A DNA stretch of 64,000 nucleotides. It comes from Bathynomus jamesi (Eukaryota; Arthropoda; Malacostraca; Isopoda; Cirolanidae). Shown piece after piece: positions 1 through 11,330 of the stretch (the stretch's first letter is position 1; each line of letters starts with the position of its first letter). The translations under genes and the position numbers were made by a program. The stretch is taken from NCBI GenBank assembly GCA_023014485.1, contig JAJOZX010003210.1:348001-412000 (forward strand), written 5' to 3'. A model generated the notes under the pieces. It made no database searches and had not been told where the DNA came from. It was given only the letters and a program-made list of their open reading frames with translations.

Positions 1-1698
1 GAATATGTCAATCCACTGTCGTCACTGGAACATGTTAATTCACTGTCGTCCACGGTGAGGGCAAAACTGACCTTGTTACTTTACCGTCCCAGTGGACGAC
101 AGCATGCCTCGGAGATACGAAGGATTTCTGCACAGCTGTCGACACTTCACAACGATGTGCCACTCTTCCACGGCGAGACGTGTCCTTCGAGATACTGAAT
201 TTGTCCAGGTCTGCGGGCGGATCTGCCGAACGTAGGACTGCCGCCACGACACTTGCCACCTATGTGCGAAATTAAAAGGAAATTGACAAGGATGCGTATG
301 GTTTTTATGTGACAAAATAATCACTAAATTTTCCGTCGTTACGTCTATTATATCTTTGTCAAGGAAAGATCATTACTGATATATACACACCTGATTATTG
401 GACATCCGGAAGCGATCAGCCACTTCAATAACAGCCGGTGCATTGAGGATGCGGTGAGGAAGGCTGATTGATACAGTTGATTCTCTCGGCTGTCGGTATG
501 GTGGTTCTAGCTGTGATTCGGAGTTGCTCGATGATCTGCTTTCTATAGATTCATCGTCGCTCTCAGCTTCGGTTCCTAATTTCGTTTTTGAGGTGCCTGG
601 CTCATCACGAGATTGTTGTCTTGAGAGTTGCCGTTTTCTCTTGACAACGAACCCTTTATCATTCCCATTCATTGTTGCCTGGCGCAGGCCCCGTTGATCC
701 TCAAAAATTTAATATCTTCTTGTTTGTTGTTGTCTGAGAGCAGTCGACTTTTCTGTATCTCTTCAATAGCATCGGGAGCTCCGATGTCCCAGAGCTTGTT
801 CAGATTTTCTGAAAACTTCTCCCTGCCTTTTCCCGCGTCACTGTCTCTCATCTTGCTCTTCTGCAGCGAGCGCCACTCTTCCCACAGTAACTCCAGTTTT
901 CTTTTGCAGTTACGCCTCGTGATCGTCTTTATACGTGCCATGTTCCAAAATGGCAGAACATAGCCACCGTGTCTTTTACGGCGGCCTTCCTGTCAGTAGT
1001 TTCCTGCTTGGCATAGAAGAAGTACTGGAAACTTCATGGGTGGTTGGCAATTTGGCACCACCGATCGAGGAAGATGGCTGAGCAATTAAGAAGACGTCCG
1101 TGGCTGACCTTAGAGAAGGTGGTGCTGTTGTTGCTGCTTTCTCTTTTCCAGAATAAGTAACTTTCAGAGTCTTCCCACTCCTGGTTGTTAACAGTTTATC
1201 CATTGTACTAAAGTCTAGACTTATCAAACAAGAATCAATTGACACAGTTGATCTGTAAAAAGCAAACTGTGATTAGTAAAAATATTGGTCATAGACATAG
1301 CGTGTGTGTGTAATTGGGATTTTAGGATGCGCCAGCTACTGATGCTATGATTACGTCCATAACGGGGGACAAATACGGTATTTTAAATTTTAATGTTATT
1401 TCTAGGTGAGTGTAACTTCTAAACCACTTGTCCGATCAACTTGGTAAGTATCTGAGAGGATTTCTTTCACTGAGAGGATTCAGAAAATATGGTCATTTGA
1501 TGATTTATCTTTATTCAGTAAAAAATTGTCAATTTGGCCAAATTTCCAAAATTGAAATTTTCAAGGTCGATGCGCGACCCCTAAATATTGATCGATTTTG
1601 GTAAAAATGGTGTCAGTGTACTTCCACTGAACCAAATCATGGGAACTTACCAGCTAAAAAAAATTTTAAAAAGTGAAAAGTGATCCACCCTAAATTGT
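1..1698 (-). mobile_element. Family A DNA transposon, copy A1 (right/5' part only)
   Basis: The coding pieces run on the minus strand, and the 5' terminal sequence lies at about 1318-1698, ending in CCACCCTAAATT. That terminal block contains the core TTTAGGGGTCGCGCATCGACC-like motif (minus strand, near 1568-1590), which recurs in both other family A copies (13117-15349 and 38246-43894). The element continues past the left edge of the window, so its other end and its target duplication cannot be checked. It lies directly against a Tc1-like coding sequence that starts at about 1699, which suggests insertion into that gene. Confidence 0.6.
76..1245 (-). pseudogene. Family A transposase-like protein, N-terminal half, broken
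   Basis: Three overlapping frames (about 1203-976, 941-669, 672-373) encode a protein matching the family A copies at 13661 and 39186-41299. Shared motifs include FLIAQPSSSIGG, LWDIGAPDAIEEIQK, ILNAPAV and FRMSNNQV. After FRMSNNQ there is a donor-like GTGTGTAT. An acceptor-like ACATAG/GT near 260 leads into a second exon (259-76) reading ADPPADLDKFSISK and ending in VHWDGKV. HWDGK is the probable first acidic residue of an RNase H-like catalytic core. At least two frameshifts break exon 1. The intron sits where copy A2 has one. Function as a transposase is inferred from the termini and catalytic-type motifs. I know related uncharacterised proteins occur in hemipterans and cnidarians but cannot name the superfamily. 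Confidence 0.6.
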
Positions 1699-2430
1699 CC
1701 ATCCCTCTACTGTACAGCGTACATTGAAAAAGAATGGTCTGCATGGAAGAATTACACTAAGTAAACCTCCGCTACGAAAAGTGTATAAAGAAGCTCGTTT
1801 AAAGTACGTCAAGGATCATCAAAATGATGGATTTGCATTCTGGAAGAAAGATCTTTGGACAGACGAGACTAAAATTGAATTATTGGGGAACAATGAGGAA
1901 CAGTACCTTTGGCGAAAATCAAATACTGCAATCAAGGAAAAAACATCCTTCCTACGGTTAAACATGGTGGTGGTGGTAGTGTTCCTTCTTTGGGAATCGA
2001 ACGAGATAATGAACTGCAATAAGATAATGATCCAAAACCCAAAAGTAAGAGCACCATGAAATGGCTTCAACAAAAGAATTTTAAGATTCTCGAGTGGCTC
2101 ACTCAAAGCCCAGATCTCAGTTTAACCCTTCACTAAACGGGGGTCTTTTCCGAGACTGAATAAAATCGTGTGGGGTTAGCCAGAACAAAATCAGTAAAGT
2201 GACACTGGGCGCTAAAGGGTTAATCGAGAATTTACGGCTCGATTTGAAAAAAGCTGCGGGCGAGAGAAACCCTTCGAATACGAACGATTTGTAACAACTT
2301 TCTTCAGAAGAATGGGTTAAAATTTTACTGGGGGATGTCAAAACCTTGTAGAAAAAGACCCAAAACGAATCATTGAAGTCATTCAAAATATTAAATAATT
2401 TTGCAAGTAAATGTTCGAAAACTTGCATTT
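1699..2430 (+). pseudogene. Tc1-like transposase fragment (DDE), internally deleted
   Basis: In frame from about 1705 the sequence reads STVQRTLKKNGLHGR, then WKKDLWTDETKIELLG with the first catalytic Asp, and YLWRK. A frameshift and deletion follow the glycine-rich stretch at about 1965-1990. Reading resumes as NDPKPKSKSTMKWLQQK and then SPDLS. A 94-bp insertion at 2126-2219 separates this from IENLRLDLKKAAG, which holds the catalytic Glu region of Tc1 proteins. The N-terminal DNA-binding part is missing because family A copy A1 sits immediately upstream. This is clearly Tc1/mariner superfamily and dead. Its 3' non-coding region probably runs to about 2620. Confidence 0.8.
2126..2219. mobile_element. 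Tiny TTAA-flanked MITE, piggyBac-like
   Basis: A 94-bp insert starts CCCTTCACT and ends in GCTAAAGGG, giving short CCCTT/AAGGG inverted ends. It is flanked on both sides by TTAA (2122-2125 and 2220-2223). Removing one TTAA plus the insert restores the Tc1 reading SPDLSLIENL in frame, so the insertion boundary is exact. TTAA duplication with CCCT ends is the hallmark of piggyBac-type transposition. The element has no coding capacity. Confidence 0.75.
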
Positions 2431-2789
2431 TATCATTTCTTTTATTTGATTTTCCTCAAATTCTTTGATGTTTTACATTATGTGTTGGAGTTAAACTAAT
2501 TTTTTATTTGTTACATTTTGACAAACCAACGGTGAACTTTGTATAACTATCCTATGCATTGTACAAAAGATAAGGACGAATATGATTTATATTTCGCCGT
2601 ATGAATACCTATGAGTGCCACTATATATATTATATATATATGAAGGACTGCCAGACGAACTGTGAAAACAGGGTTTGGTAGCGACAGAAAAGAAATACAA
2701 ATTGACAAATATGAATAACATACTTCGAGCCGACAGAACAGTAAGACGATAAGGAGGATGTGCTATTTATACACATACACATGAAAAAT
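2431..2789. other. Tc1 3' flank and unassigned AT-rich sequence
   Basis: No gene is seen. The first part is probably the 3' non-coding end of the preceding Tc1 copy. A short (TA)n tract lies near 2622-2641. Confidence 0.4.
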
Positions 2790-2971
2790 ATGGCAGAAAT
2801 GACTCTACCATGATTGATGCTGCTAGTGCCTTTGGTACATAACGCAACCGTTTAACGATCTTCCATATCCCAGGTTTGGTAGGAGTTTCCTGCTCGAAAA
2901 TCTTCACTAAATTCACACTGGCACTGTTTGATGAATACAGTTTTCACGTAAGTTCCCAGAACAAATGCATG
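2790..2971 (-). pseudogene. Mariner-type transposase N-terminal fragment
   Basis: The minus-strand frame from 2971 begins MALSSEQHAFVLGTYV and continues with a helix-turn-helix-like region resembling the arthropod DUF4817-type N-terminus of mariner-family proteins. It stops after about 45 residues. The C-terminal half of a mariner transposase lies on the opposite strand at 3250-3489, so the two are in inverted orientation, consistent with rearrangement of one element or two separate insertions. Assignment rests on pattern only. Confidence 0.4.
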
Positions 2972-3021
2972 CTGTTCTGAGCTTAACGCCATCTTCACAA
3001 GACTAAGCCTTACGTTTTCTA

Positions 3022-3722
3022 CAGGGTGTTTCTAAAGTCCCCATCTATTTCAGTGAAAACGTAGCAAAAAGGGTAAAATTCAATAACAATATAATAGAAG
3101 GCATACATTTAATGAATAATTAAGCATATGATTCTACACGAGCACCATCAGTATCTCTACAGAGTTCGAATCTGTCAGCAGCATTGGGGAACACATTTTG
3201 GAGCATGACGGGTTATTTTTGTAACTGTTGTTACGATACGAGCACGTAAATGTCCCAGCTTCATTCAGATGGCACTTTAAACACCGTCGTCTTTCAACAA
3301 GATGGGAGACCTTGTCATTACGTAAACATTGTTCGGGAGTACCTAAATGAACGAGTTCCAAATCAGTGGATCGGACGTGGAGGCAACAGGTCCTGGGCGG
3401 CTCGATCTCCTGACCTAACGCCCTTGGATTTCCTTGCATGGGGCTTTATCAAATCAAACGTCTATCAAACGAGGGTTACAGTTCTGTAAGATTTACGCGC
3501 TCGTATCGTAACAGCAGTTACAAAAATAACCCCTGTCATGCTCGAAAATGTGTTCCGCAATGCTGTTGACAGATTCGAACTCTGTAGAGATACTGATGGT
3601 GCTCGTGTAAAATCATATGCTTAATTATTCATTAAATGTATGCCTTCTATTATATTGTTATTGAATTTTACCCTTTTTGCTACGTTTTCACTGAAATAGA
3701 TGTGGACTTTAGAAACACCCTG
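3022..3722. mobile_element. Mariner-derived foldback element 1
   Basis: It starts CAGGGTGTTTCTAAAG and ends CTTTAGAAACACCCTG, flanked by TA on both sides (3020-3021, 3723-3724). The arms 3022-3247 and about 3496-3722 are near-perfect inverted copies of each other, each about 225 bp. They include part of the transposase 3' coding region, not just a short terminal repeat. The unpaired centre (about 3248-3495) holds the catalytic C-terminal segment. Confidence 0.8.
3250..3489 (+). pseudogene. Mariner-like transposase C-terminal catalytic fragment
   Basis: The frame reads TVVFQQDGRPCHY (second catalytic Asp), then RSPDLTPLDFLAWGFIK, the third acidic position and conserved W of mariner-type transposases. 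It ends at 3489 where the inverted right arm starts. The N-terminal domains and first Asp are absent, so it cannot be active. It lies at the centre of the foldback at 3022-3722. Confidence 0.8.
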
Positions 3723-3840
3723 TATAGTAAGTAGTACAGCGGACAGTGGGAAAATCATGCATTTTTTGAATAAAGCATGCAACTTTCTGTGGCCTATCCA
3801 TACACATGTGAGAGTAATTCTCGAGGTAGGGCCCAAAGAT

Positions 3841-3869
3841 TATGGCCGCCATTTTGAAAATGGCGGCCA
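3841..3869. repeat. Perfect short palindrome
   Basis: ATGGCCGCCATTTT is followed immediately by GAAAATGGCGGCCAT, a 14-15 bp inverted repeat without a spacer. It may be the junction of two MITE ends. No coding is seen around it. Confidence 0.6.
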
Positions 3870-4049
3870 TTAGTGAGAAAAGTTAAAAAATCCCCACAAA
3901 TGATCAAAACATTAAAGAAATTAATTTATGCATGTCTGAAAAAAGGCAGGAAACATTTAATTCTATAACTTGTTGTATCGCAGACGGACATACAACAGTT
4001 CATTTAGCAGAAGCTCTTGTAAAGCCATCGACTGGCTGTACATAGAGTG

Positions 4050-4051
<2 letters not shown>

Positions 4052-4078
<27 letters not shown>
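4052..4078. repeat. (TG)n microsatellite
   Basis: About 13 uninterrupted TG units. Confidence 0.95.
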
Positions 4079-4081
<3 letters not shown>

Positions 4082-4215
4082 GTTAGAGACGGTACGAGTA
4101 TGTTCGAAGTAGGTTGATGTTTTGTGATCCAATCCAATGATTTCAGTGATGTTTGTGTGTCGCTGTTGGTCATCGCGGTTGTCATTCATAAGCATACTAC
4201 AAAATTCCACAAAAT

Positions 4216-4445
4216 ATGAATATCATATACTATATAAGTTTAATTGTTGGAGTAGGTCCAACATTTTTACAGTGTGGATTTTATTATATTATTATTGCAT
4301 TATATATTATTAATATATATTATACATATATTATACAATACATTGCAATATATATTATTTATATATATTATACATATATTATACAATACATTGCATTATA
4401 TATTATTATTATATTATTATTTGATTTATTATATATTAAATTTTA
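4216..4445. repeat. AT-rich low-complexity tract
   Basis: TATATTATACATATATTATACAATACATTG-type units are duplicated in tandem (about 4306-4345 and 4352-4401). Open frames here encode only Ile/Tyr runs and are not genes. Confidence 0.8.
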
Positions 4446-6748
4446 AATTGCAGTTGCAATTTAAAATTTGTTTTGTTTTGTTTCAGGTAAAATAGAAGAC
4501 TAGCCATGGAGAAGATATCTTGTTTTGTGGATCCTAGTACTCCTGCAGTAAAGAAGAAGAGGACACTCTGTTGGGAACTGTGTATCTTCTGTCAGCGAAG
4601 CACAACTAAACCACTAACATGTCCTGCAAATAAAACACGAAGTGGAGAGGGTTACAAAACCTTATCATCAGACTTAGAAAACTTTAAAAGTGCTGGACTA
4701 CTGTCAAGTGAAATAGATTTTGATAACCTAAATGACGGTTCATTAGTTGAAAACCTTACAAAAAACTGCGCAAAGTTTCATAAGAATTGCCGTGCAAAAT
4801 ATACTAGTTATAAACTGAACAGACTGTTGGCAGCTAAAAATCGTTCATCAACAAGTAATGAAGCAGCAAATTCACCTGATCGTCATTTTACAAGATCACA
4901 ATACGAAACGTATAACTTTACAAACCGGTGTTTCTTTTTTGATAAAAAAGAAACGGGAGCATCACTACTTCATAAAGTGACGACTAAGGCAGTGTCTGAC
5001 AAGATTCGTACATTTGCAACTGCACTTCAGGATCAGAATATTCTGGCTAAAATGAGTGAAGGTGATATTGCGATAGAGGCTCAATACCACATGACATGCC
5101 TGAATAGGTTCTACAATAAGAAGCGCTCATTGGATAGGGCACAAGCAAATCTTTCCAACACCAACAAAGAAATCTTTGCTATTGCACTGGCAGAGTTAGT
5201 GTCATACGTTGAGGACAAAATTGTAGACAGTGAAGTGATACCAGTTTTTAAATTGAGACATTTGTTTGAACTCTTTGAAAAGTGCTTGGAACAACTGACA
5301 GGAGAAAAGCAAACTGCTCACTCAACTCGTATCAAAGATATAATACTTGAACAAATTCCAGAATTGACTGCTTACAGCAAAGGCCGTGATGTGCTGATAA
5401 CTGTCAAAGAGGGTATGGGCGATGCAATACATAAAGCCTGTGAGGTGGATGCTGAAAATGATATAATGAATGCAGCACGACTTGCAAAAAAGATACAATC
5501 AATCACTCTGAATATGCAATCACATTTCAGTGGCAAACTTGATGAAACATCCCAAGAACAAAGTGTTCCCCACATTTTGTTAGCATTAATGAAAATGTTT
5601 TTGTATGGTCCAAATAGTCAGCAGCAGTCCGATAACAATGCCAGACAAGAGGCGCTAACAATAGTACAACTAGTCTGCTACAATATGGTCAAGAATGTTC
5701 CTTGTGGTGATGTTGTACGTCATGAACGGTCTCGAGAAACACCTTTCCTTATTTATATGTCAATGATGTTGCACTCCAAAGCAAGGAAAAGGAACTAGTG
5801 GACAAGGTACATAGTTTTGGAATAGGGATATCATATGACCGGGTCTTGCAAATTTCGTCCGACCTAACGAAGTCTGCTTGTGACTATTATGAAGAAATAG
5901 TTGTTGTGTGCTCTCAGAGTCTTCGTGGAGGAATATTTACAACAGGGGCTGTTGATAACATCGATCACAACCCCTCATCCACAACAGCAATTGAGTCTTT
6001 CCACGGGACAGCCATATCACTTCAACAACATGAAATGTCAGGTGAAAATGGAACTGACAGGACACAAACTACAAGTAGTAGCAAATCATCTACTAAGAAA
6101 GTAGCAAATCTGCCTCAGAAATACACACAAATCATACCATTGTTTCAAAATCAACCACGGCTCACCTCCATTCCAAAGTATGATCAGCCTGTGACTCTAA
6201 GTCATGTCGAATGCAGTTGTTCGCTGCAGTTAGTGATAACTGGCTTCAACATGTTGAACGGGAGACCACAAAAGAGTCTTTAGAATCAGCTGAGTACATT
6301 TCATGGGGAACTTTTCATGGCAGTACAAGTTATAAAGAAAAGTGGATACGCACACAACAAGGGTGTATTACTCCCTATGTTTCCTGATGTAGCACATTCA
6401 GCTGCTATGATAAGACATGCAATGGGAGTAATATCAGAGGCAATCAACCATCTAAATCCTGGACAAACGCCAGTAGCTACATGTGATACCCCCTTATATG
6501 CGATCGCTAAACGTATACAATGGACATTCCCAGACACATTTGGAGAGGACAAATATGTTGTCATGATGGGAGGTCTTCATCTGGAGAAGGATATAATGAG
6601 TGTGCTTGGAGATATACTTGATGGGAGCGGATGGGTTGAAGCTCTCATTGAAGCTGGCATCACATCATCTGGTAGAGCAGACTCATACCTTCATGCGTCT
6701 CACATAACAAGAACAAGATATGCACATCAAGTGACAGTGTGTGCAATT

Positions 6749-7415
6749 TAGGGTGGCCCTTAGTTGTATGTGATTTTCTGAAATGAAATATTTTTCATCT
6801 CCCAACCTCCAAAGTTGTTCTAATCCATGTAAAAATGCTCTGTGTAAAATGTCAGCTCAATCAGACAATATTAAGATGGCCCCCAAAGGCCCTAAAGTTT
6901 CAGATTTTAACAATATTGATATTTTTTCATATAAAACCGTTTTTATCGTCTTTACAATGTTTTATTCGAAAGAAATATAGAATATGATCGAAAGAGAATT
7001 CAATTTACAATAAATTTAGTTATAACCATTATTATTTACTTAAAACCAAAATTGGACGAGATATTCACGGAAATTGAAAAGTATCATAAATGCGTAAAAA
7101 AACCGCTTCTGGAAGGTTCTAGAAAGTTCTGCGCCTGCGGCCTATATAAGCGGCGTAATTATTTGTTGTAAATAAAATTCACTTTCGATTATGCTTTGTG
7201 ATTATTTTCCCAAACAAAGTTTCCAAATGAATTATAAAGGTTTTATATTAGAAATACCAATTATCGGTGAATTTTGAAATTTAGGGCCTTTGGGGGCCAT
7301 CTTAATATAGCCCAATTGAGCTGAAAATTTGCACAGAGCACTTTTTTATATATTGAAAGAAGATTAGGGGTTGGGAGCAAGTAATTTCAAAAGTTAAAAA
7401 ATAGGGGCCACCCTA
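6749..7415. mobile_element. 667-bp MITE with TAGGGTGGCCC ends
   Basis: Left end TAGGGTGGCCC and right end GGGGCCACCCTA. The arms are about 170 bp and share an inner block reading GATGGCCCCCAAAGGCCCT (6874-6892 and, inverted, 7284-7302). The target reading GTGTGCATTGTAC in the family C gene is duplicated as GTGTGCA on both sides (left copy followed by ATT). The host frame ...HQVTVCA continues as LYR beyond the element. The outermost TAGGGTGG matches family A elements, so this may be a non-autonomous relative. Confidence 0.75.
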
Positions 7416-9134
7416 GTGTGCATTGTACCGTTTAAATAAGCAAGCCTGTACACAGTATGTTGACGAGTATGATGGATGGAAGCGATGGAGGCAACAAACC
7501 TCTTGCTTTTGAGGAGTGGTGTGAAAATTAGTGTGAAATGGTTCCACAGTTTGCATTTTGAAGAACAGTCATGGAGCTAGAAGATTCACTTCTGGATTTC
7601 TTGACAGCTATCCGTAGTTCCAATTTTGGGTTGTATGTAAAACCTCTGACACGAATTGTACCTTGGTTCTTTTCCTTTAATTACACCAACTACGCCAGAT
7701 GGCTTCCTGTGCATCTACGAGACATAGCAAATTTGCCAAGATTACATCCCAAGATACAATCTGAATTTAGCGTTGGGAAATTCACATCTAACATTAGCGG
7801 GAGAATATTTTCAGCGATGGCATTGGACCAAGCACATGAACAGTGCAATGCACATATGAAAGGGGATGGAGGTGCTATTTAACGGAGAACCCAGATGCAT
7901 TGAGAAGATGGATGGTGGCAGGACCTGAAGTAGCGCGGCTGATACATGGTTTTGAAACAGGATTTCAGAAAAAAAAGTGAATCTTCAACACAGCACCATG
8001 AATGCAAATCCAGCGTACAAGTTTCTTTCTTTAAACACGTCAAGGCTTTGATACATACAATTGACAATTTGGGCAACCCTTTTGAAGAAACCAGTCAGGA
8101 CCTCATAAACATTCATAATGAGGTAGTAGGTTCACAAACAGCGCTTATGGACTTAGCAGAACTCCGAGCACATGGAATGCATCAGTTTAAGGACTACGTG
8201 CACCAACGACTTGAAGAGCAAACTGTTCCGAGTCAGGAGTGAAGCGAAATCAGTTGAAATTATTTGAGACCCAAAAGCCAGTGCAAAACAAAGACAGCTT
8301 ACAAATGAGATCAATAAAAAATGAGGCCAGTTTATTTTCAAAAATGTACATTGGCTGTCAACATTGAGGTGCTGACTTGGATGATTTCTTCAGACATGAG
8401 AATCACCCATTTCCTCCATCACTATCAGAATATGGGCACCTAAGAAAAACTAAAAAATCAGATCTCCTGCAATGCTTCGAAAATTTGGCAGATTATCTCA
8501 ATGAAAAGCCTGCAGCGTCATGTGTCATCCTTGATGGACCAGCTACAGCTCATATGCTACCTCCTGGAGAAGAAAAGACATTTGATGATTATTGTGAGAA
8601 GTTTGTGAATACAATTCTTCGGGAATGGGATGATGTTAAACGAATTGATGTTATCTGGGATGACTATCGCTCGGACAGTTTAAAGGCAGTTACTCGAATG
8701 TCTAGAGGTGCTGGCATTAGGCCTATTCCAAGAAACTGGAAATTTTTTTTGTCAAACAATGACAACAAAAGTGAGCTATTCGATCCACTTGCAGATAAAT
8801 TTACAACTCGCCTTGGCAAAGAGATCGTAACTACAAAAGGAAAAGAAATAAGACACTGGTATGCATATGAAATTTTTTTGTCTGCTGTGAGGGTTTTTTC
8901 AACTCATATTATATAATTCGACCATGCTGAATTCGAAAATGACATTGGTTTTCCTCAATCAGGTCAGGTTTTTCTCTATTGGCCATTTATTATAAGTCCA
9001 ATTTTATCCCCAAATTTATTGATTTTTTTAGCTTAAACACTGTAGATACGAGTAACATTATAAGAACACTCGTGAAAAATGAAAACATTGTGTGAATAAA
9101 TACTTTTATTCATACAATGAATATGGAAAAAAGT

Positions 9135-11330
9135 TTATTGAGGAAGGAATGAAGTTTTTTTGGCTTTCCGTCTGTTTTTTTCTTCGGGCACGTCTCGCTT
9201 CAAACACCAGCAATAGTCCGCCAGCATATTGATATCCCAGTTTCCCTGGTACCTCTCTTCCATTATTTTGATATCTTGGTGAAATCGTTCACCCTGTTCC
9301 TCACTATAATCCCCGCAATTTTCAGGAAAATAGTCCAAGTGGGACCACAAAAAGTGCATTTTTATGGACATGCGCGACCCATGAGCTTTGAAAGCTTCCA
9401 TCAAGTTTTCGACAACGGACTCGTATTCTGGACTTCTACGCTTGCCAAGAAAATCAGTGACAACTGATTTGAATGCCTGCCAGGCATTCTTCTCAGTTGG
9501 AGTCATTGCGTTTTCGAACTGAGTATCCTTGATCAAAGTTCGAATTTGAGGACCATCAAAAACCCCAGCATTTAGTTTAGCATCAGATATATGAGGAAAT
9601 TTACTCTCGAGATATCGGAATGCTGAACCCTCCTTATTCATTGATTTGATGAAATTTTTCATCAAGCCCAGCTTAATATGAAGTGGTGGGAGCAAAATTT
9701 TTGTTGGTGGTACAAGGGGCACTGAAACGACATTATGCGACCCAGGTTCAAAATTCTCTCTGGATGCCCATTCACGCTGGGCAAAGTGCTTCTCATCCGC
9801 TCGGCTATCCCATTTGCAGAGGAAACATGGGTATTTCGTGTATCCCCCTTGCATTCCCAATACAAATGCCACAATCTGAAAAAAAATGAAAATATTTAAA
9901 GAATTTAGAGAATTTGTTCTATCAGATAAAAAAAATCTATGCATTGGACTGTATCACTTCTGTGGGGAAGTTAAGTGTTCTTATACGCTCTCAAATAACC
10001 TTTGGAAAAACAACATAGTCAATAGCAATAGTTTACTTATGATATTAGTATTACCTTCAAATCTCCACATATCCTCCAGTTATGTTGGTCGTATACGAGA
10101 GCATCCAGTAAAATTTTCATGTTATCGTAGCTCTCAGTAAGTTGTACGGAATGTGCTACAGGGACTGATGCAACCCTATTCCCAATGTTGAGAAGTACTG
10201 CTTTCAAACTTCGTTTAGACGAGTCTATAAATAGCCTCCATTCTGATGCGTTATATGGAGGCCCAAGGATTCGATTAGCCCCTCAACATTGCAGCAGTAC
10301 ACTAAGGAAGAGGTATTTTCGTGCACTGCAAAAAACTTGCGGAATTCTTCCTCTCGTTTCCTATACCAGGAGAATGTTGTTCCCGGAGCCAGCAAGTTGT
10401 CCTTTCGAAGTCGTGAGCCCAAGATCTCGGCAGCTAATTTGGAAAGTCCTAAATCCCTGGTAAGATCATTAAGTTTGGCCTGGTTGAGAGGCCTCGGCTC
10501 ATTTGAAGCGGTATTTTGAGGTATATACGACTGGGACTGGTCATTGGCATTGGTCATTGATTCATCATCAGAATCATCGAAGCCCAGGTTTGAGGTGGGT
10601 CGGGTATTGGAATTCCAGGACCATGGGGTACAGGTCTCATAGCAGAAGGAATGTCAGTGTATACAACAATGTGTTTATTCTTCTTGTTAACTCCTGAAAA
10701 TAGAAACACAGAAACATGGATATAAAACTTGCATATGAAATAGAAGAAGCATTCAGACAGTGGCGGCTCGTGAGGGAAGGCTGCGGTCTGTAAGATATGA
10801 AATAGGTCGATGGAGTCTGTATATTTTCTTTCTTTTTCATTCATATTGTCCCTTCGGGGACAATATGAATGAAAAAGAAAGAAAATATACAATCATTGTA
10901 TATGTAAATGTAACTTGTATAACAATATGTATGTGTAAATGTATTTTCTATAACAATATGTATATGTAAATGTATGATTACCATTATGGTGAATATTATG
11001 CTATATATGGTGAATATTACATTATGGAATATTATGTCAAGTTTCATACGAGGATTTCAAAATATTTAAGAAAAATAAATTTATAAGCCCACCTTGGAGG
11101 TTTGTCATGCAGAAATAGCAATCTGTCACGTGATCCTTTCCTTCTCTCCAAATCATGGGAATTCCAAAAGGCAAAGATTTCGCTCTGCCTTTGCTCCATC
11201 TTCTCAAATTTTCAATGCACGTCTTGCAGCACATATGAGGGGCGAAATTTTTGTCCTGGTCCCCTAGCTTAATTCCAAAGTATTGCTCTATACATTGTCT
11301 TCACAAATTTAGTGATTTGGGACTGGTTAT
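9135..11330 (-). pseudogene. Family B transposase-like gene, three exons, damaged exon 1
   Basis: Exon 1 (about 11330-11091) reads FGIKLGDQD-like then CCKTCIENLRRWSKGRAKSLPFGIPMIWREG and DCYFC after a frameshift, with Cys pairs suggesting zinc binding. A donor AAG/GTGGGC is at 11090. Exon 2 (10696-10056) starts after TATTTTCAG and carries PLNQAKLNDLTRDLGLSK and AAEILGSRLRKDNLL. Exon 3 (9875-9135) starts after a T-rich CAG and reads GGYTKYPCFLCKWDSRA, LPPLHIKLGLMKNF, AGVFDGPQI, EEQGERFHQDIK and MLADYCWCLKRD. The protein family is very abundant in arthropods. Acting as a transposase is inferred from its position inside exact terminal repeats. The spliced gene would be nearly full length apart from exon 1. 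Confidence 0.75.
10818..10891. repeat. Perfect 35-bp hairpin with TTCG loop
   Basis: TGTATATTTTCTTTCTTTTT... (10818-10852) is followed by TTCG (10853-10856) and the exact reverse complement (10857-10891). It lies in intron 1 of the family B gene. A 74-nt transcript from either strand would fold into an uninterrupted stem. No mismatch is seen. Confidence 0.95.
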
